A DNA stretch of 64,000 bases, taken from positions 28,813,592-28,877,591 of the forward strand of contig NC_089314.1 in assembly GCF_036669915.1 (NCBI RefSeq), given 5' to 3'. Numbering within the stretch: the stretch's first letter is position 1; each line of letters opens with the position of its first letter. Origin of the DNA: Pocillopora verrucosa (lineage: Eukaryota > Cnidaria > Anthozoa > Scleractinia > Pocilloporidae). A program made the translations under genes and the position numbers. Under the pieces are notes generated by a model that worked only from the letters and a program-made list of their open reading frames with translations, was not told where the DNA came from and made no database searches. Shown piece by piece: positions 1 to 12,407 of this stretch.

Positions 1-2043
1 CCCCTGAATCACACGTTAAGGTTATGAGAATAAAAGAGTGACCCCAAGAGTGACTAGTATCAAATTTCTCCCAACAGTACCACCCCTAAGTCACATGTTA
101 AGGTTATGAGAATAAAAGAGTGACCCCAAGAGTGACTAGTATCAAATTTCTCCCTACAGTACCACCCCTGAATCACATGTTAAGGTTATAAGAATAAAAG
201 AATGACCCCAAGAGTGACTAGTATCAGATTTCTCCCAACAGTACCACCCCTGAATCACATGTTAAGGTTATAAGAATAAAAGAATGACCCCAAGAGTGAC
301 TAGTATCAAATTTCTCCCCACAGTACCACCCCTAAATCACATGTTAAGGTTATGAGAATAAAAGAGTGACCCCAAGAGTGACTAGTATCAAATTTCTCCC
401 TACAGTACCACCCCTGAATCACATGTTAAGGTTATGAGAATAAAAGAGTGACCCCAAGAGTGACTAGTATCAAATTTCTCCCAACAGTACCACCCCTGAA
501 TCACGTGTTAAGGTTATGAGAATAAAAGAGTGACCCCAAGAGTGACTTGTATCAAATTTCTCCCAACAGTACCACCCCTAAGTCACATGTTAAGGTTATG
601 AGAATAAAAGAGTGACCCCAAGAGTGACTAGTATCAAATTTCTCCCTACAGTACCACCCCTGAATCACATGTTAAGGTTATAAGAATAAAAGAATGACCC
701 CAAGAGTGACTAGTATCAGATTTCTCCCAACAGTACCACCCCTGAATCACATGTTAAGGTTATAAGAATAAAAGAATGACCCCAAGAGTGACTAGTATCA
801 AATTTCTCCCTACAGTACCACCCCTAAATCACATGTTAAGGTTATGAGAATAAAAGAGTGACCCCAAGAGTGACTAGTATCAAATTTCTCCCTACAGTAC
901 CACCCCTGAATCACATGTTAAGGTTATGAGAATAAAAGAGTGACCCCAAGAGTGACTAGTATCAAATTTCTCCCTACAGTACCACCCCTGAATCACATGT
1001 TAAGGTTATGAGAATAAAAGAGTGACCCCAAGAGTGACTAGTATCAAATTTCTCCCTACAGTACCACCCCTGAATCACATGTTAAGGTTATGAGAATAAA
1101 AGAGTGACCCCAAGAGTGACTAGTATCAAATTTCTCCCTACAGTACCACCCCTGAATCACATGTTAAGGTTATGAGAATAAAAAAGTGACCCCAAGAGTG
1201 ACTTGTATCAAATTTCTCCCTACAGTACCACCCCTAAATCACATGTTAAGGTTATGAGAATAAAAGAGTGACCCCAAGAGTGACTAGTATCAAATTTCTC
1301 CCTACAGTACCACCCCTGAATCACATGTTAAGGTTATGAGAATAAAAGAGTGACCCCAAGAGTGACTAGTATCAAATTTCTCCCTACAGTACCACCCCTG
1401 AATCACACGTTAAGGTTATGAGAATAAAAGAGTGACCCCAAGAGTGACTAGTATCAAATTTCTCCCTACAGTACCACCCCTGAATCACATGTTAAGGTTA
1501 TGAGAATAAAAGAGTGACCCCAAGAGTGACTTGTATCACATTTCTCCCTACAGTACCACCCCTGAATCACATGTTAAGGTTATGAGAATAAAAGAGTGAC
1601 CCCAAGAGTGACTAGTATCAAATTTCTCCCTACAGTACCACCCCTGAATCACATGTTAAGGTTATGAGAATAAAAGAGTGACCCCAAGAGTGACTAGTAT
1701 CAAATTTCTCCCTACAGTACCACCCCTGAATCACATGTTAAGGTTATGAGAATAAAAGAGTGACCCCAAGAGTGACTTGTATCAAATTTCTCCCTACAGT
1801 ACCACCCCTGAATCACATGTTAAGGTTATGAGAATAAAAGAGTGACCCCAAGAGTGACTAGTATCGAATTTCTCCCTACAGTACCACCTCTGAATCACAC
1901 GTTATGGTCATGAGAATAGAGGAAACGATCACTAAAGAAAGAAGGTTAAGATTGGTAAACAAATTCTCCTCGTCAGCACCTAGGAAACGTATAGAGAGCA
2001 GTATGGAGAATATGCATACTGGTCTTAGGGTGTAAAGGGTGTA
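1..2043 (+). repeat. 82-bp tandem satellite array, copy 1, ending in a MITE right end
   Basis: About 23 head-to-tail units of 82 bp run from base 1 to about 1890, with only a few substitutions per unit (for example CACATG/CACACG and CCCTA/CCCTG/CCAA variants). From about 1900 to 2043 the sequence continues as the unrepeated right half of a family A miniature element: GAGAATAGAGGAAACGATC, a CTCCTCGTCAGCACC box, AGTATGGAGAATATGCATAC, and a terminal TTAGGGTGTAAAGGGT. The array is therefore an internal expansion of the left half of that element. The left end lies outside the window. Confidence 0.95.
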
Positions 2044-2111
2044 ATGATTGAAAAAGGTAAGAAATCGAATAGAATCTTTGCGATGCCCACGCGAGCCTTT
2101 GCCGTTTTTAA

Positions 2112-3316
2112 CTCGTGAATTGCGCGCATGCGCAAGAGCGAGTTATAGATACGATGTGGGGAATGGCATTCGCTCGCTCGCTCGATTGGTCGATTCCTGT
2201 AAACTTTTTTTAGATTTTAGGCTTTTGAGTGCATTTGATAGTTTTTGGCGAGCAATAAACAGACGAAATGGCGACCTTTGTTGCTAAGAACAGTGGTGGG
2301 GTGAAAAAGAAGCCAATGATAATCTTAAAAGAGTTTTTTTTTTTTCGTTTTAGTCTCAACAAGCGGCGCCAGCGACTGGCAGCCATGCAAGGATTCACAC
2401 TGAAATAACAGAACAACCTTCGTTTTTCATAAAATTGTAATTTACAATCCTTGAACTTGAAAACAATCCGAAGATTTATTGAAAATATCACTTACTGTGA
2501 AGCGCTCGGAGTTTACAGATGTTCAAAAGCTTTTTCTGTTATGGCGTGAGATTAAGGACAAAATTGATCATTACGTTTCGTCGCGTGTGTTTTTCCTGTG
2601 TGAAGCAACAGAAGATGCCGGCGACTGACGAAATTACAAAAAATCAAATAACACCTACACAAACAATTTTAGCTACCGCTTTTCAGTGAATTTTTAAAGA
2701 ACAATTTTCTTTTAAGTTTCAAGACAATTTGAAGATTCAACATACATACAACGTACTTAAATGCGAAAGTTACACACCACAAAATTGATAAATAGGCCTG
2801 AAATGAAATTCTATCTTGTTATTGATTATACGTTGCCTAGCACGTGACTTAAATCTACCCAGGCGGAGATCCAAAATGACGGTGGCAGGCTTGGCTTAGT
2901 TATATCACTCAAAACTCGTTCCCGTTTGTCTCATTTGATAAAGAGGGAATCGTTAATGTTTTCATTAAGACAGTATTGCCTTGATTTTCTAATATTTACA
3001 ACGAAAGACAGTAAATTTCACTTTTCACCCACATTGACTTCCAACCTTTTCTTTTGAACCAGAAACAAAAATGATAGACGTTTAAAGCACATGACATCAT
3101 CCACCTTGTCAAATGTAATAGTATGATCATTTCAATTGTAATGCCTTCTTATCCCAACGTTACTTTGTTTCTTTGCTACATTAGCGAATACTGAACTACT
3201 GCTCGTACTCTAGATATGACAATCAACCACAAAATTCCCTAAACCAGATAACATTAAACATAATCTAAAAAATCATGTGTCAATTCACGAGTTTGCTCAC
3301 AGAGCACTTTGATTAA
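2112..3316. mobile_element. About 1.2-kb segment present in duplication copy 1 only, flanked by TTAA
   Basis: Copy 2 of the segmental duplication (around 17765) runs straight through this point, while copy 1 carries 1205 extra bases. TTAA occurs on both sides (2108-2111 and 3313-3316). A 13-bp inverted pair, AACTCGTGAATTG at 2110-2122 and its complement at 3281-3293, sits at or near the ends. No transposase is encoded. This could be a non-autonomous TTAA-targeting DNA transposon in copy 1, or a deletion between TTAA microhomologies in copy 2. The inverted repeat stops about 20 bp short of the right boundary, which weakens the transposon reading. Confidence 0.5.
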
Positions 3317-3807
3317 TTTTGAGAGCAACTCAGTCAAAGCCATTGTGGCACCGTCATATGATACTCTAAAATACTATAATTTTTTCATGTGTAGCTTTAG
3401 CCGGTACTTCGCGAAAGTCTGTTCATCTGACTTTTGAATAACGGTTGTTCTGTAACCTCATCTTTTGAATTTTGTTATTACACATATGGTTTAGTTTTAG
3501 TGCTCCAGATATATTTTGTTATTACACATATGGTTTAGTTTTAGTGCTCCACATATGGTTTACTTTAGTGCTCCAGTTATTGCTTATAAAGTTAATAATC
3601 GTGTAAGGGTAGGTCACGCAATATTGGAAGTAGATAACAAAAGGTTGGAGTTCTCACCTCTTAATTGACGAATTAAGACATACCATGAGGTATCTCTGGG
3701 GAGCCTTTGATTTTTGTCTTAGTCTTTTTACATTTGTCAAATTTTACTTGACCGCGCCAATGTCCTTCAGATATGGAGATAAACAAAGTCAAGTATGAAA
3801 TAACAAA

Positions 3808-4815
3808 TTAAAAATAAGATCCCAGTTTTCTATTGAAAAGGAAATCTTTGACGTTCTTATGAATATGATGAAGTTTGATTAAACACTGTCCAGTCGCGCG
3901 GTGCTGCAGAAGAACGTTTGGGACAAAATTACAGTCGTCATAATCATCAATCGGCATAAAGAACCCTCTATGACCCACTGCTATCACACCAATGGCATGA
4001 GCAAGCATTCCTACATAAACATCGTCCATCCTATACGGCTTAATTACATCAAACAGGGGAACAATGCACTCGATAACGTCATACGTCATAACAAAGCCAG
4101 CCCCACTACAGAAATCTGGATAGTGAGTGTGGTTGTACTCTTCGTAGCTGACTTTCCATTTACCGTCTCGACGTACACGAGGATTATGATGAATTCGTCC
4201 CAGGAAAAGTCTCTTTTCTGGAGTTGATTCCTTTTGCAAAAAGAGAATTAAATCAGCGGTATTAACCAGGATATCGTCGTCTGCTTTCAAAATGTAAGAA
4301 AAATTACAATATCGCGATGCCCACTCAAAGGCCATCATAATCTTAAAACTCTGTCTCCAGTAATTCTCGTAATAGTCCGCGCGAATCAAGTCTCCATAAA
4401 CTTCGTCTTCCTTATCGACAAAACGTGAATGTGTTTGATCCTCTGTTTTCGCAATAAGAAAGTATGTCTTCCACTTTGGAGACACGTTATTGTCAGTGCC
4501 CCAGGTTTGACGAATTAGATTTCTTCTACCTTGGTTTGCAGGTGCAGATGACACTAAGATGAGAAGAAAATAGTTCCTTGAACATGATTTCGTTGTTATC
4601 AAAGTCGTTTTATGCCGTGGAGATTGTTTCCAAATTTTACAATCGTGGCTTGGTCCAGACTGACGGGGAGTTGGAGCATCGGAAGGGAATCTTATTAGAG
4701 TACCACAAACGATGGTTGTTACCAAGGCAGCCAATGCCACAATAATGGTTCTAAACTTTCCTCTATGAATTTTCGATATGAAACAGACCAAACAGTATCT
4801 CAGTTTACGAAACAT
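3808..4815 (-). CDS. Beta-1,3-galactosyltransferase-like glycosyltransferase (GT31), copy 1
   Basis: An intronless 335-residue type II membrane protein. It has a short basic cytosolic tail, one hydrophobic anchor at about residues 23-43, then a lumenal GT31 domain. Visible GT31 motifs are RRNLIRQTWG (about 97-106), the metal-binding KADDDILVN (about 178-186), HYPDFCSGAGFV (about 232-243) and MDDVYVG (the family's EDVYVG with Asp replacing Glu). Length suits the animal B3GALT/B3GNT family, which adds Gal or GlcNAc in beta-1,3 linkage in the Golgi using UDP-sugars; donor and acceptor cannot be told here. It lies downstream of the 82-bp array. The copy at 18257-19264 differs by six residues, three of them Arg gains in a short loop after the DxD motif (Q to R, G to R, L to R going from copy 2 to copy 1). 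Any 5' UTR exon is not identified. Confidence 0.94.
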   Translation of the reverse strand: MFRKLRYCLVCFISKIHRGKFRTIIVALAALVTTIVCGTLIRFPSDAPTPRQSGPSHDCKIWKQSPRHKTTLITTKSCSRNYFLLILVSSAPANQGRRNLIRQTWGTDNNVSPKWKTYFLIAKTEDQTHSRFVDKEDEVYGDLIRADYYENYWRQSFKIMMAFEWASRYCNFSYILKADDDILVNTADLILFLQKESTPEKRLFLGRIHHNPRVRRDGKWKVSYEEYNHTHYPDFCSGAGFVMTYDVIECIVPLFDVIKPYRMDDVYVGMLAHAIGVIAVGHRGFFMPIDDYDDCNFVPNVLLQHRATGQCLIKLHHIHKNVKDFLFNRKLGSYF

Positions 4816-5671
4816 ATCTGGAGTCTTTCACTGGTTACACGAAGCCACACCTCTAAAAAATCCGGGACCCCCTTACCTAAAAATAATTGGAATGTCATCA
4901 ATGTGAGTTACTAGGCTGCAAAAGCAAAAACAAGGACAGCAGCAAAAAAACAAGAAAACCTTTACCTAAATGAAATTTCACTCTACCACGCTAATATCCT
5001 TTATATAGGGTATAGGGTTGAATGTTTGAAAAGATGAACCCGATAACAGATCAATTTTGGACACAAAAAATACAGGAACACCCTTGATTCCCCCCCCCCC
5101 CCCCTTACTTAAAACGAGTTTGAACTGACCAAGTGATGTCTTTAAGTGACTGTACAAGACGACAGCGAAATAAGTGATTATGTAAAGGTTTCAAATGAGG
5201 CCCTGAGCTCTTGTATAAAGAATAATTTTCCAAGCTTTCACCGATCCACGAAATCATCACGGGTAGTAGTTGTTTTAAAATACAGCTTTATATATCTGAG
5301 TGAATTCACAAAAACATACGCAAAAACACAACAAACTTAAAGTCAATATCCGTACACAAACCTCTCAAACTTGAATACTTCCCCAACCGAAATGATCTAG
5401 TTCACTAGAAGGCCCTTCTAGTCCCGGGGATGCCACAAAGCATGGGTCTAACTCTAAATCAATGGACAGAGGCCAAAAAAATCCAGCCTCATAATAACTC
5501 AACCAAGATGCCCACTTCTTTGCAAAAAGCAAATCCCCCAAGAGTAATAAGTCAAAAACCTACCCTTCCCACCACCCGAACTTTCCACACAGAGCCATTT
5601 GCAACCCACCCCTGGAAAGGTTGGTGACTGGGCTGCATGCAGGCCCTACCCTTACCAAGTTGCATTCTTCT

Positions 5672-5809
5672 TCAAAGGATATGTTTGATGTGTTCGAGTA
5701 AACCGCAAATGAGAGAACGTTTGACGACGTAGCTTTCAAATCGATAACATTGTCGAAATGCAGAGGTGAGACCAAGAACAAAGATGAAACTAAACTCGAT
5801 GAGATTCAT
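5672..5809 (-). CDS. Possible first exon of a small secreted protein (decayed or spurious)
   Basis: On the minus strand an ATG at 5809 opens a 45-residue frame that begins MNLIEFSFIFVLGLTSA. It looks like a signal peptide with a plausible cleavage after TSA, followed by a Cys-containing stretch, and it ends in TGA just before a GTAAGG splice-donor-like sequence. In duplication copy 2 (ATG near 20254) the frame is kept but the signal-peptide end reads VLDFPSA, which is less like a cleavage site. No family is recognised. It may be the first coding exon of a lost secreted-protein gene, or chance. Confidence 0.22.
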   Translation of the reverse strand: MNLIEFSFIFVLGLTSAFRQCYRFESYVVKRSLICGLLEHIKHIL

Positions 5810-6815
5810 TAGACGATGGTCTGTGTCGAAGATGAACCAGGAGGAGTCACGAGAGACGTTAGGGGTGTCTCACGATAGTCCACCATTTTGAAAACCGCGA
5901 GGGGCTTGGGGGAGGGTTTACGGGCTCCAATTAACACGACAGCATGACATAGTGCCTACGGCCTTCATTGAAGGAAGGCACAGTGGGCAAAAAATGAAAC
6001 AATGCTCGCTCATTTTTGCCAATGTGATGGCCCCATACACTTAAGCCTCACACGCTTTGTTCTCCCATTATCTGCTGAATGATTTTGTCCAGTTTGTTTG
6101 GAGGTTCCCGGCAACATGGAAGTTCGCACGCCTAACAAAAGAAAGACTGTGATATCTATACTTTATAAGCTTTACAATGATATATTGTTGTTTTTTTTTC
6201 TATGGTTTCTTCAAAAGTAGTGCGCGTAGGACGATTTTTCCGGAAGGCACCCTATTAGAGTGAATTCATATACAACCCCTTTGTCATATGCTAACTATTG
6301 CGTTAAATATCAAATACCTATCTGGCAGGTATGTCCACCAATAGTATCGGCCTCAGAGGATTTTTTAGCATGGTGCAGCATTGATGATGCATATGTGCTC
6401 ATAATTAGCCTTTTTTCATGTAATTTAGTAGTATATATTACATTAGTATTAAGAGAACTTTGAGTGAGCAAAATATGGTAAAATGGCAATGTTCGTTTAG
6501 TTACAAAAAGATCCCCCAGGTTTTTTTTAAAGGTAATATTAAGGACGTGTTGTTGCGTTCAAGTGGGTTTTTGTGCCTGCCGCGTCCTCTTTATAGGAAG
6601 GCCGTAGGCACTCGTAGCTACTACAATCGGACTGCTGCGCTCATATGAATTAATTTTTATAGTTTACAGATCTGCGTGACCCGGAAACTAATGCATTTTT
6701 AAAATATTACGAAACAATAAATCAATAAATAAATAAATATTTTAAATTCATCATTTTACGGTCATTCGGGCAATTCCGGGTATTCCGGTTCCGAATTCTG
6801 GCATTCCATATTTCA

Positions 6816-9680
6816 CTCTCGATGAAAAACGAAACGTATGTTTCTTGAGTAGGTGTGATTTCGCTACTCTGTCGATTCTGGTCTTTGTCAGATATCAAGT
6901 GAATCATTAAAAAATTGAAACTATTAAAACTTCTCCATTTATTTATTTCAATAATTTTTAATATATAATTACTTTTATGATCTGGAAAACCTGGCTATTT
7001 AATTAGACGAAGATAAATTTTAATATTGTAATAGACGCGTTACAGATCCTGGTTTTACGTGGAAGCTTCTTTTGTCGTGACAATCTTATAAGCGTATCGG
7101 GTGATTCTTTATTTTCTAAGAGAAGGGTTTGATGACAGTCGGGTTACTTAAGATAGAGGTGTATAATTGAGTGTAGCACGGTAATGGCAGACTTGTAGCA
7201 AGGATATTTAGAATGCGCACAGCAGAAGTCATATAGTAAATAAATAATGGTCCAAAATAATTAGTTACGAAATTGTTTAAGGAAATTGTGCGTGTCCGTC
7301 TGGGTTGGAACATCCTGTGACGTTGCGTGATGTGCCATTCGTGTCGCAAATATTGCGTGCGTGCGAGTGTAAATTACAGACGCGTTGATCGGAGTATAAT
7401 GGGAAAAAGCTGTTAAAATCAATTCATCAGGAAATAGCTTGGGATTTTAGTAAACCACAAATAATCTTGGTATTGCGTCGTTCAGGCGTGCATTTCCGTT
7501 GTAATAGCAGATAAATAGAATCGCCCATATCACTATCTTGTAGCAGAAGATCGAGGTCGTTTGAATGTAGAAAGTACGGATATTGTATGGATCATAAATA
7601 AACGCAAGAAATCGGAAAGGTGAAGAATTCTGCAACAACTTTCATGTTCTGAGGACGTTGCTCTTTTAAGTGTAACACCTCTCTATTTTTAATGTAAAAT
7701 TATCTTTTGTGTGTTGTTCAAGCGTTTGACCAAAACGTCTCAAATTATTAGGAGCGATCTGCATTGTAAGAAATTGTATCATCATGCACATAATGGATTT
7801 GTCTTTGGTTTTACTTTTCTTTTTGGGTGAAATGAATGAATTCTGTTGAATGAATTTTAACTAAACTTGAGGCACTCAGACATTTACATGACAAGCTGTC
7901 ATATCGTAAAGTCAAGCAACAGGACTGGTATGTTAATTGCCTTTGTGTAATTTATTCTCGCGAAAGGCTCATGTCTATTTACAGTAGATTTATCTCCTCT
8001 GATCTTGCTTTCTATTTGCGTAGTTTCGATCTTTTTGAAAAATTTTGAGTTCTGTTCTGCCGTCTTTACGACATGGCCGCCCCGAGAAAGCTGGCAAGAA
8101 AAAGGATCCTCTAATCCGCTCTCGGTCACATAAGTTTGTTTTGGTTTTGTCTAAACCAATCGTATCTAAGGAAAAGGTTTAGACATTGTCCGCGTGGACT
8201 GTTTGGTGAATATCCAATGCAACAAACATTTCTGTATGGGTACACTGATTTAGTTTTACCAGAATCCATGTTTTCTTTAAAAGCGAAAAGAAAAGAACCC
8301 AGAATTAAACTTAAGCTGCTATTGAGGTGATGCGAAGCAGATACACACGAGTTCCTCGGTTGGATACGAGCCAGGAGGAATTGAGTCTACTGTTGCTTTT
8401 ATTCACATGCATAGAGAAGAAAAATATATTAACTAAGCTAGACAAAAAGTAGTCTAGGAAAGCTGTTGAAATTCTCAAGCTCTCGTTGTTCGCATTAAAG
8501 GAAAGAGGCCTTCTCAGAACGCCATTAAAGTGAATACTGAAATTTGCTCACACTTTAAAAATCAGAATGAGACTACTGTGGCGATTCCCAATGGAATGGA
8601 AACCTTGCGAAGCTCATTCAAGCCCTTTTCGTTTTTAAAAACTTTGTTTGTCCTTGATATAAGAATGACGCCACCTTGGTTTCAACGGGTCTAACCTAAA
8701 CCTTTATGCAAGCACTGGACTTCAGCGATTGATCTAATGAATGACCTTGACACTGTTCGCCAAAATAAATATTCTTATGAAGGGCTCGATGGCTTAGAAC
8801 GCGGTTTTGTTGTACAACGTATAAACTTTGTGTAGAAAACCGGCCTAGAGTGTTCTCCCAACCACGACAAGCATGCCTTAAAAATATCGCTCTTGTTCGA
8901 GAGTAAATTTCTCTCATGTGGTATTCATTCCATCACATGACATGCGATTTCTCTCATCGCTAACTGCCGCAATGCAATGAAAAAAGCGAAACTTTCTAGC
9001 TTTTAAAACCGTGCTTATAATAAAAGGCCCGTTCATGGTTAAAAAAATCTACCGAAATATTTCCAGGATAGCGAAGTGATACAAATTTATGCAGATGATG
9101 GGGGACGCTCATCAAGCTGAAGTCAAGTTGTAAAGCTATAGATACAACAAGCTCTTTGACTCAGTGGCAGTAAGATCAGCAACGAGCGAATTTAATTTTT
9201 TTGCATAAATTATGATTAAAAATCGACTTACCGTGGGGCGCTGATAGTTTCCTGTCCCATAAGCCTTCTGAGATATTCACGCGTTGCAAACCATCTTGAT
9301 TCCCGGCGGGTCTAAAATACTGGTAGCTGGTCACTGACTGTCAACGCGGACCCACATGAACTGTCACGTTTTTCTTCATTTGTTTCGCAATGTTTTGTTT
9401 GTAAAGTGGTGACCTTTCATCTGATCGACTGACATTTAAAACTAATGAATGAGTTGCCAGTGATCGGATCCTTGTGTTTACGCACAGATTTCTGGGATGT
9501 ATGGCGAACGGTTGTTCCGAAGTCCAAAAAAACGATTTTAGTGAGATTTTCGCTTTTTCGCCGCCCTTTTATCAGAAATGGATTTGGGTAATGCTTATAC
9601 AAGGAAGGCGTAAGTCTTTGTTTGAAAAACCACGTAATATGTAGTAAAATCTACCGATAAACTTGTCTCCATGCGCCACA
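6816..9680. other. Non-coding region with partial second similarity to copy 2
   Basis: No gene is supported. From about 8040 to 9262 the sequence matches copy 2 again (for example ACATGGCCGCCCCGAGAAAG at 8072 against 21397), then stops. The 6816-8040 segment has no counterpart in copy 2. Short open frames here are interrupted and lack family features. Confidence 0.6.
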
Positions 9681-11679
9681 GGCGGCCCAAGCTCCAGCTC
9701 TGAGATGATCATCTTACGCAATTAGAGTTATGTCGGAATAGATTTTTACAGTTCCCAGCGCCATATTGGACATGTAACCGCGCACACGTGAGAACGAGGC
9801 TGAGGTTGACTCGTGTTGAATCTCTCAGAGCACTTTTGGTGAAATTCGTACGTACGCAGTAAAATTGTTCGATTTTTAAGGAAAATGGATGGTCTTAGCC
9901 GAAATCTCGATAAAGCTAATACTTCTCCCAAATAGAAAGGAAAGCAGTGTGCCGCTTTTGGTTGTTCAAATACATTTTATGGCCCCAATGGTTTGCTTAC
10001 GAGCTTTCACTTCTTCAAGTTTATGCACGGAGGCATGTATTTTTGCTAAGTATTTATCGTTCTATACTTATCTTATTCTCTGTGAATATTATGTATGAGG
10101 GTAACTATTGTTGCAAAATTAGTACAAATTTTATATTAGGTACCTGAATTGTTTTAAGTTCAACAGAGTGTTTTTATTCCGGCGCTAAGTCAATAAGTTC
10201 AGTACTGCTCACCTGTTTACAACATGGCTTGCCTAAAACACTCCTAGCAGAGAAACTTTTGGAAAGTAATTGCTTTTAATAAAATAACCAAGACACTGTA
10301 TCTTCAGAGTTTTAACTTATTATGGCAGACCCAGAAATTTGACACAAATTTGGTAGCAATTGTGACAAAAGAAGTTTTCAGTAGTTGTTGTTTTTGTTTT
10401 TTTATGATAGCATAGTAATTCACCATGGATGCCACATGAAACTCTCAAAAAATATTTTGTGTGCCTTATGTATCAATCAATTTGATGTTCAAATTGACAA
10501 ATAGAAAAAGCGAGTTTCACCAATTAAAAGAGTTCTCAACACAAAGATGAACTATGACACTAAATTTCATTGTTCACAAAATCGTCCTCATAATAAAAAG
10601 TTTGAGAGAAGTCTCACAAAAATAATTTCTCATACAGTTCGATGGTCTGAAAGATTCTCTTTCAAACAAATCTTATGGTAACTGTAACAGTGTAAAATAA
10701 ATATCTTGATTTGGATATATTTCTCAATCTTGTAAGTATCTTCTTTACATCTCAAATTTATATCATCATAACATTGGTTAACACAATGCAACAAGAACTA
10801 GTATAGTAAACCTTTGTGTCAGAAGGCCACTGAGCACTAAGAATGGGAATTTCAATTCACTGAATGTTTATCACTGACAGAAACTTAAATGTGTGTAAAG
10901 GACTAACATTGTTGAGATCAGTAGCTGAGAGGAAGCATTTCTGTTCTCTCCCTTTAACCCTTAAAAACCCAAGATCTGATTGTTAATTTTCCCTTGTAGC
11001 TGCTACACATTACTTGTAAATAAGTTATGAGAATTTGATGTAAGATCAAGATAACTTCTGCCTGATAAGTTTTAGTATTATCAGTATCTGTTTGCTGGAT
11101 AGTGTTTGGATATTATAGGGAGAAGTTGCATGAATCAGTCATTTTTGGGAGTTTTGAAATTGTTGATTCTTTCAATGCTGTCTTGCCACCTAATAAATTA
11201 CCATGAGTTGCAAACTGAAATGGTTTTCAATGTATCATGAGCATGAGTTGTCCTGGGCCAGAAGGGGTATCTGTTACAGTTTCCCTCATGGGTTGATAGA
11301 AAGAAGGGTTATAATCAAGTGGCTGTACAGGCTCTATTGTATAGTTTCCCATAAGATACAATGTACAAATGGCAAACTAGAATACATCTTGGTAAACAAA
11401 ATGAGAACAACTTTAACTGAAGAATATGGTACAACAACAGCAGCAATAACAAATCTGCTCTACCTAGAGGGCTACAGCCTTTGCCTCGCTTTCTAAGCCA
11501 TATTAAACAGCTTCTGTGGTACTTCCTGTGGATCGATCTGTCTAATATCCGATTTAGATTTGATGTCGTGGAAGAGAAAGAAGGAACTTGAGGGCAAACA
11601 GTTTTGGAGGTTCGAAGATGGTCTCGTCACGGGTTCTCGTGTTCGGTACCCTAGGATCAAACTTTATTATTTTTGGCTA
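9681..11679. other. Intergenic, repeat-derived; no gene seen
   Basis: About 70 bases around 9745-9815 recur in inverted orientation near 12505-12575 (sharing CCAATATGGCGC), indicating a dispersed repeat. A family C miniature element lies at 10952-11155. Nothing else is recognised. Confidence 0.6.
10952..11155 (+). mobile_element. Family C miniature element
   Basis: Begins CCTTTAACCCTTAAAAACCCAAGATCTG and contains a GATGTAAGATCAAG box and GGATATTATAGGGAGAAGT. It aligns along its length with 62021-62215. It is non-coding, and its ends resemble the CCCTTTA ends of families A and B. Confidence 0.65.
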
Positions 11680-12407
11680 GGTTCTCATGTTCTTCTTACC
11701 GAATCGAATCTTTCTGATCAATACTTTGTCGATTGGCTTCGCTGCCACACATCGGTTGCGGGGTACCATTCACACTGAGAGCGGCGACGTGCTGGTTAAT
11801 GGCTTTGGGTTATTTTGGAACGTTCTTCTCATAAAATCCTCAATGCAAACAGCACTCCTCCGATGTGGTTGCCTTTTCCTTTTCCTCGAAGATCGAGGCC
11901 AGTCGGGTACGTACACGCTGCGCTTAATACATCACAGGTGGGTGAAAACTCCAGAAAAACTCTGTGAGGCGTTTTCTTCATCGAGTGAAGAACATTTGCC
12001 CTTACATAAGTTTTGTTTTCAAAACATTTACCCTCCAGTTTTTTCACATTTCCTTCGAAGAAGAACTGAGAGGATTTCAGCTTTTCGTTATGCGTTCCTC
12101 TCAACACGATGTGGCGGTATTTTCGTGTGGAAACAACGGGGTAATCGTAAAGCTGAATGAAATTAATCTCGGGTAAATTACGGAGATCGCTCCTTACCAT
12201 AGTTGCTTCGTATTTGAAGTCGCTCTGGTTTTGTTCTAGGTCCTGGAATTCTGTAAGAAGTTCTCGGTTTTCTCTACTACTTGATGGAGCATAGACTTTC
12301 GACACTAAGTCGGCTCTAATTCCGCCCGTCGATTTTGAATTAGATTTTAAAATCTCCCTGAGATCTTTTGTTTTGAGTTTCTGGATGTCATCTGACGAAA
12401 TTTCCAT
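11680..12407 (-). pseudogene. Decayed SAP-domain / SWIM-type zinc-finger protein of the cnidarian YqaJ-associated type
   Basis: A 192-residue minus-strand frame starts MEISSDDIQKLKTKDLREIL, an N-terminal SAP-like DNA-binding helix pair (about residues 1-38). It continues into the region that, in expanded cnidarian proteins as I remember them, precedes and includes a SWIM zinc finger (FFFEGNVKK and a CDVLSAAC box). The SWIM ligands are damaged: the expected CxC is CTYP and the expected KCNH is KGNH. The frame then breaks at FALRIL plus stop, but related coding resumes in another frame near 11680-11760 (AKPIDKVLIRKIRFGKKN). Such genes often lie next to a YqaJ-like exonuclease domain; none is seen here. 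A dead, repeat-borne gene copy is the best reading; family assignment is from memory. Confidence 0.6.

Larger units (their letters stand above)
3317..6815. repeat. Segmental duplication, copy 1 (core unit)
   Basis: This stretch is nearly identical to about 17766-21245, at a nearly constant offset of about 14.42-14.45 kb. It contains the whole GT31 gene, a shared C-run that differs in length (near 5090 and 19540) and AT-rich flanks. Similarity continues patchily from about 8040 to 9260 of copy 1 against 21370-22290 plus 26390-26760 of copy 2, broken by insertions. Together with the upstream arrays, the duplicated block spans about 9 kb in copy 1. Confidence 0.93.

Noticed and set aside
1-1890. 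Regular repeat array that could be mistaken for CRISPR
   Set aside because: Units are contiguous 82-bp tandem copies without unique spacers, in animal DNA, and derive from a MITE.
3901-4227. 108-codon plus-strand frame over the GT31 gene (also 18350-18676)
   Set aside because: It is the antisense shadow of the conserved GT31 coding sequence, with no family features.
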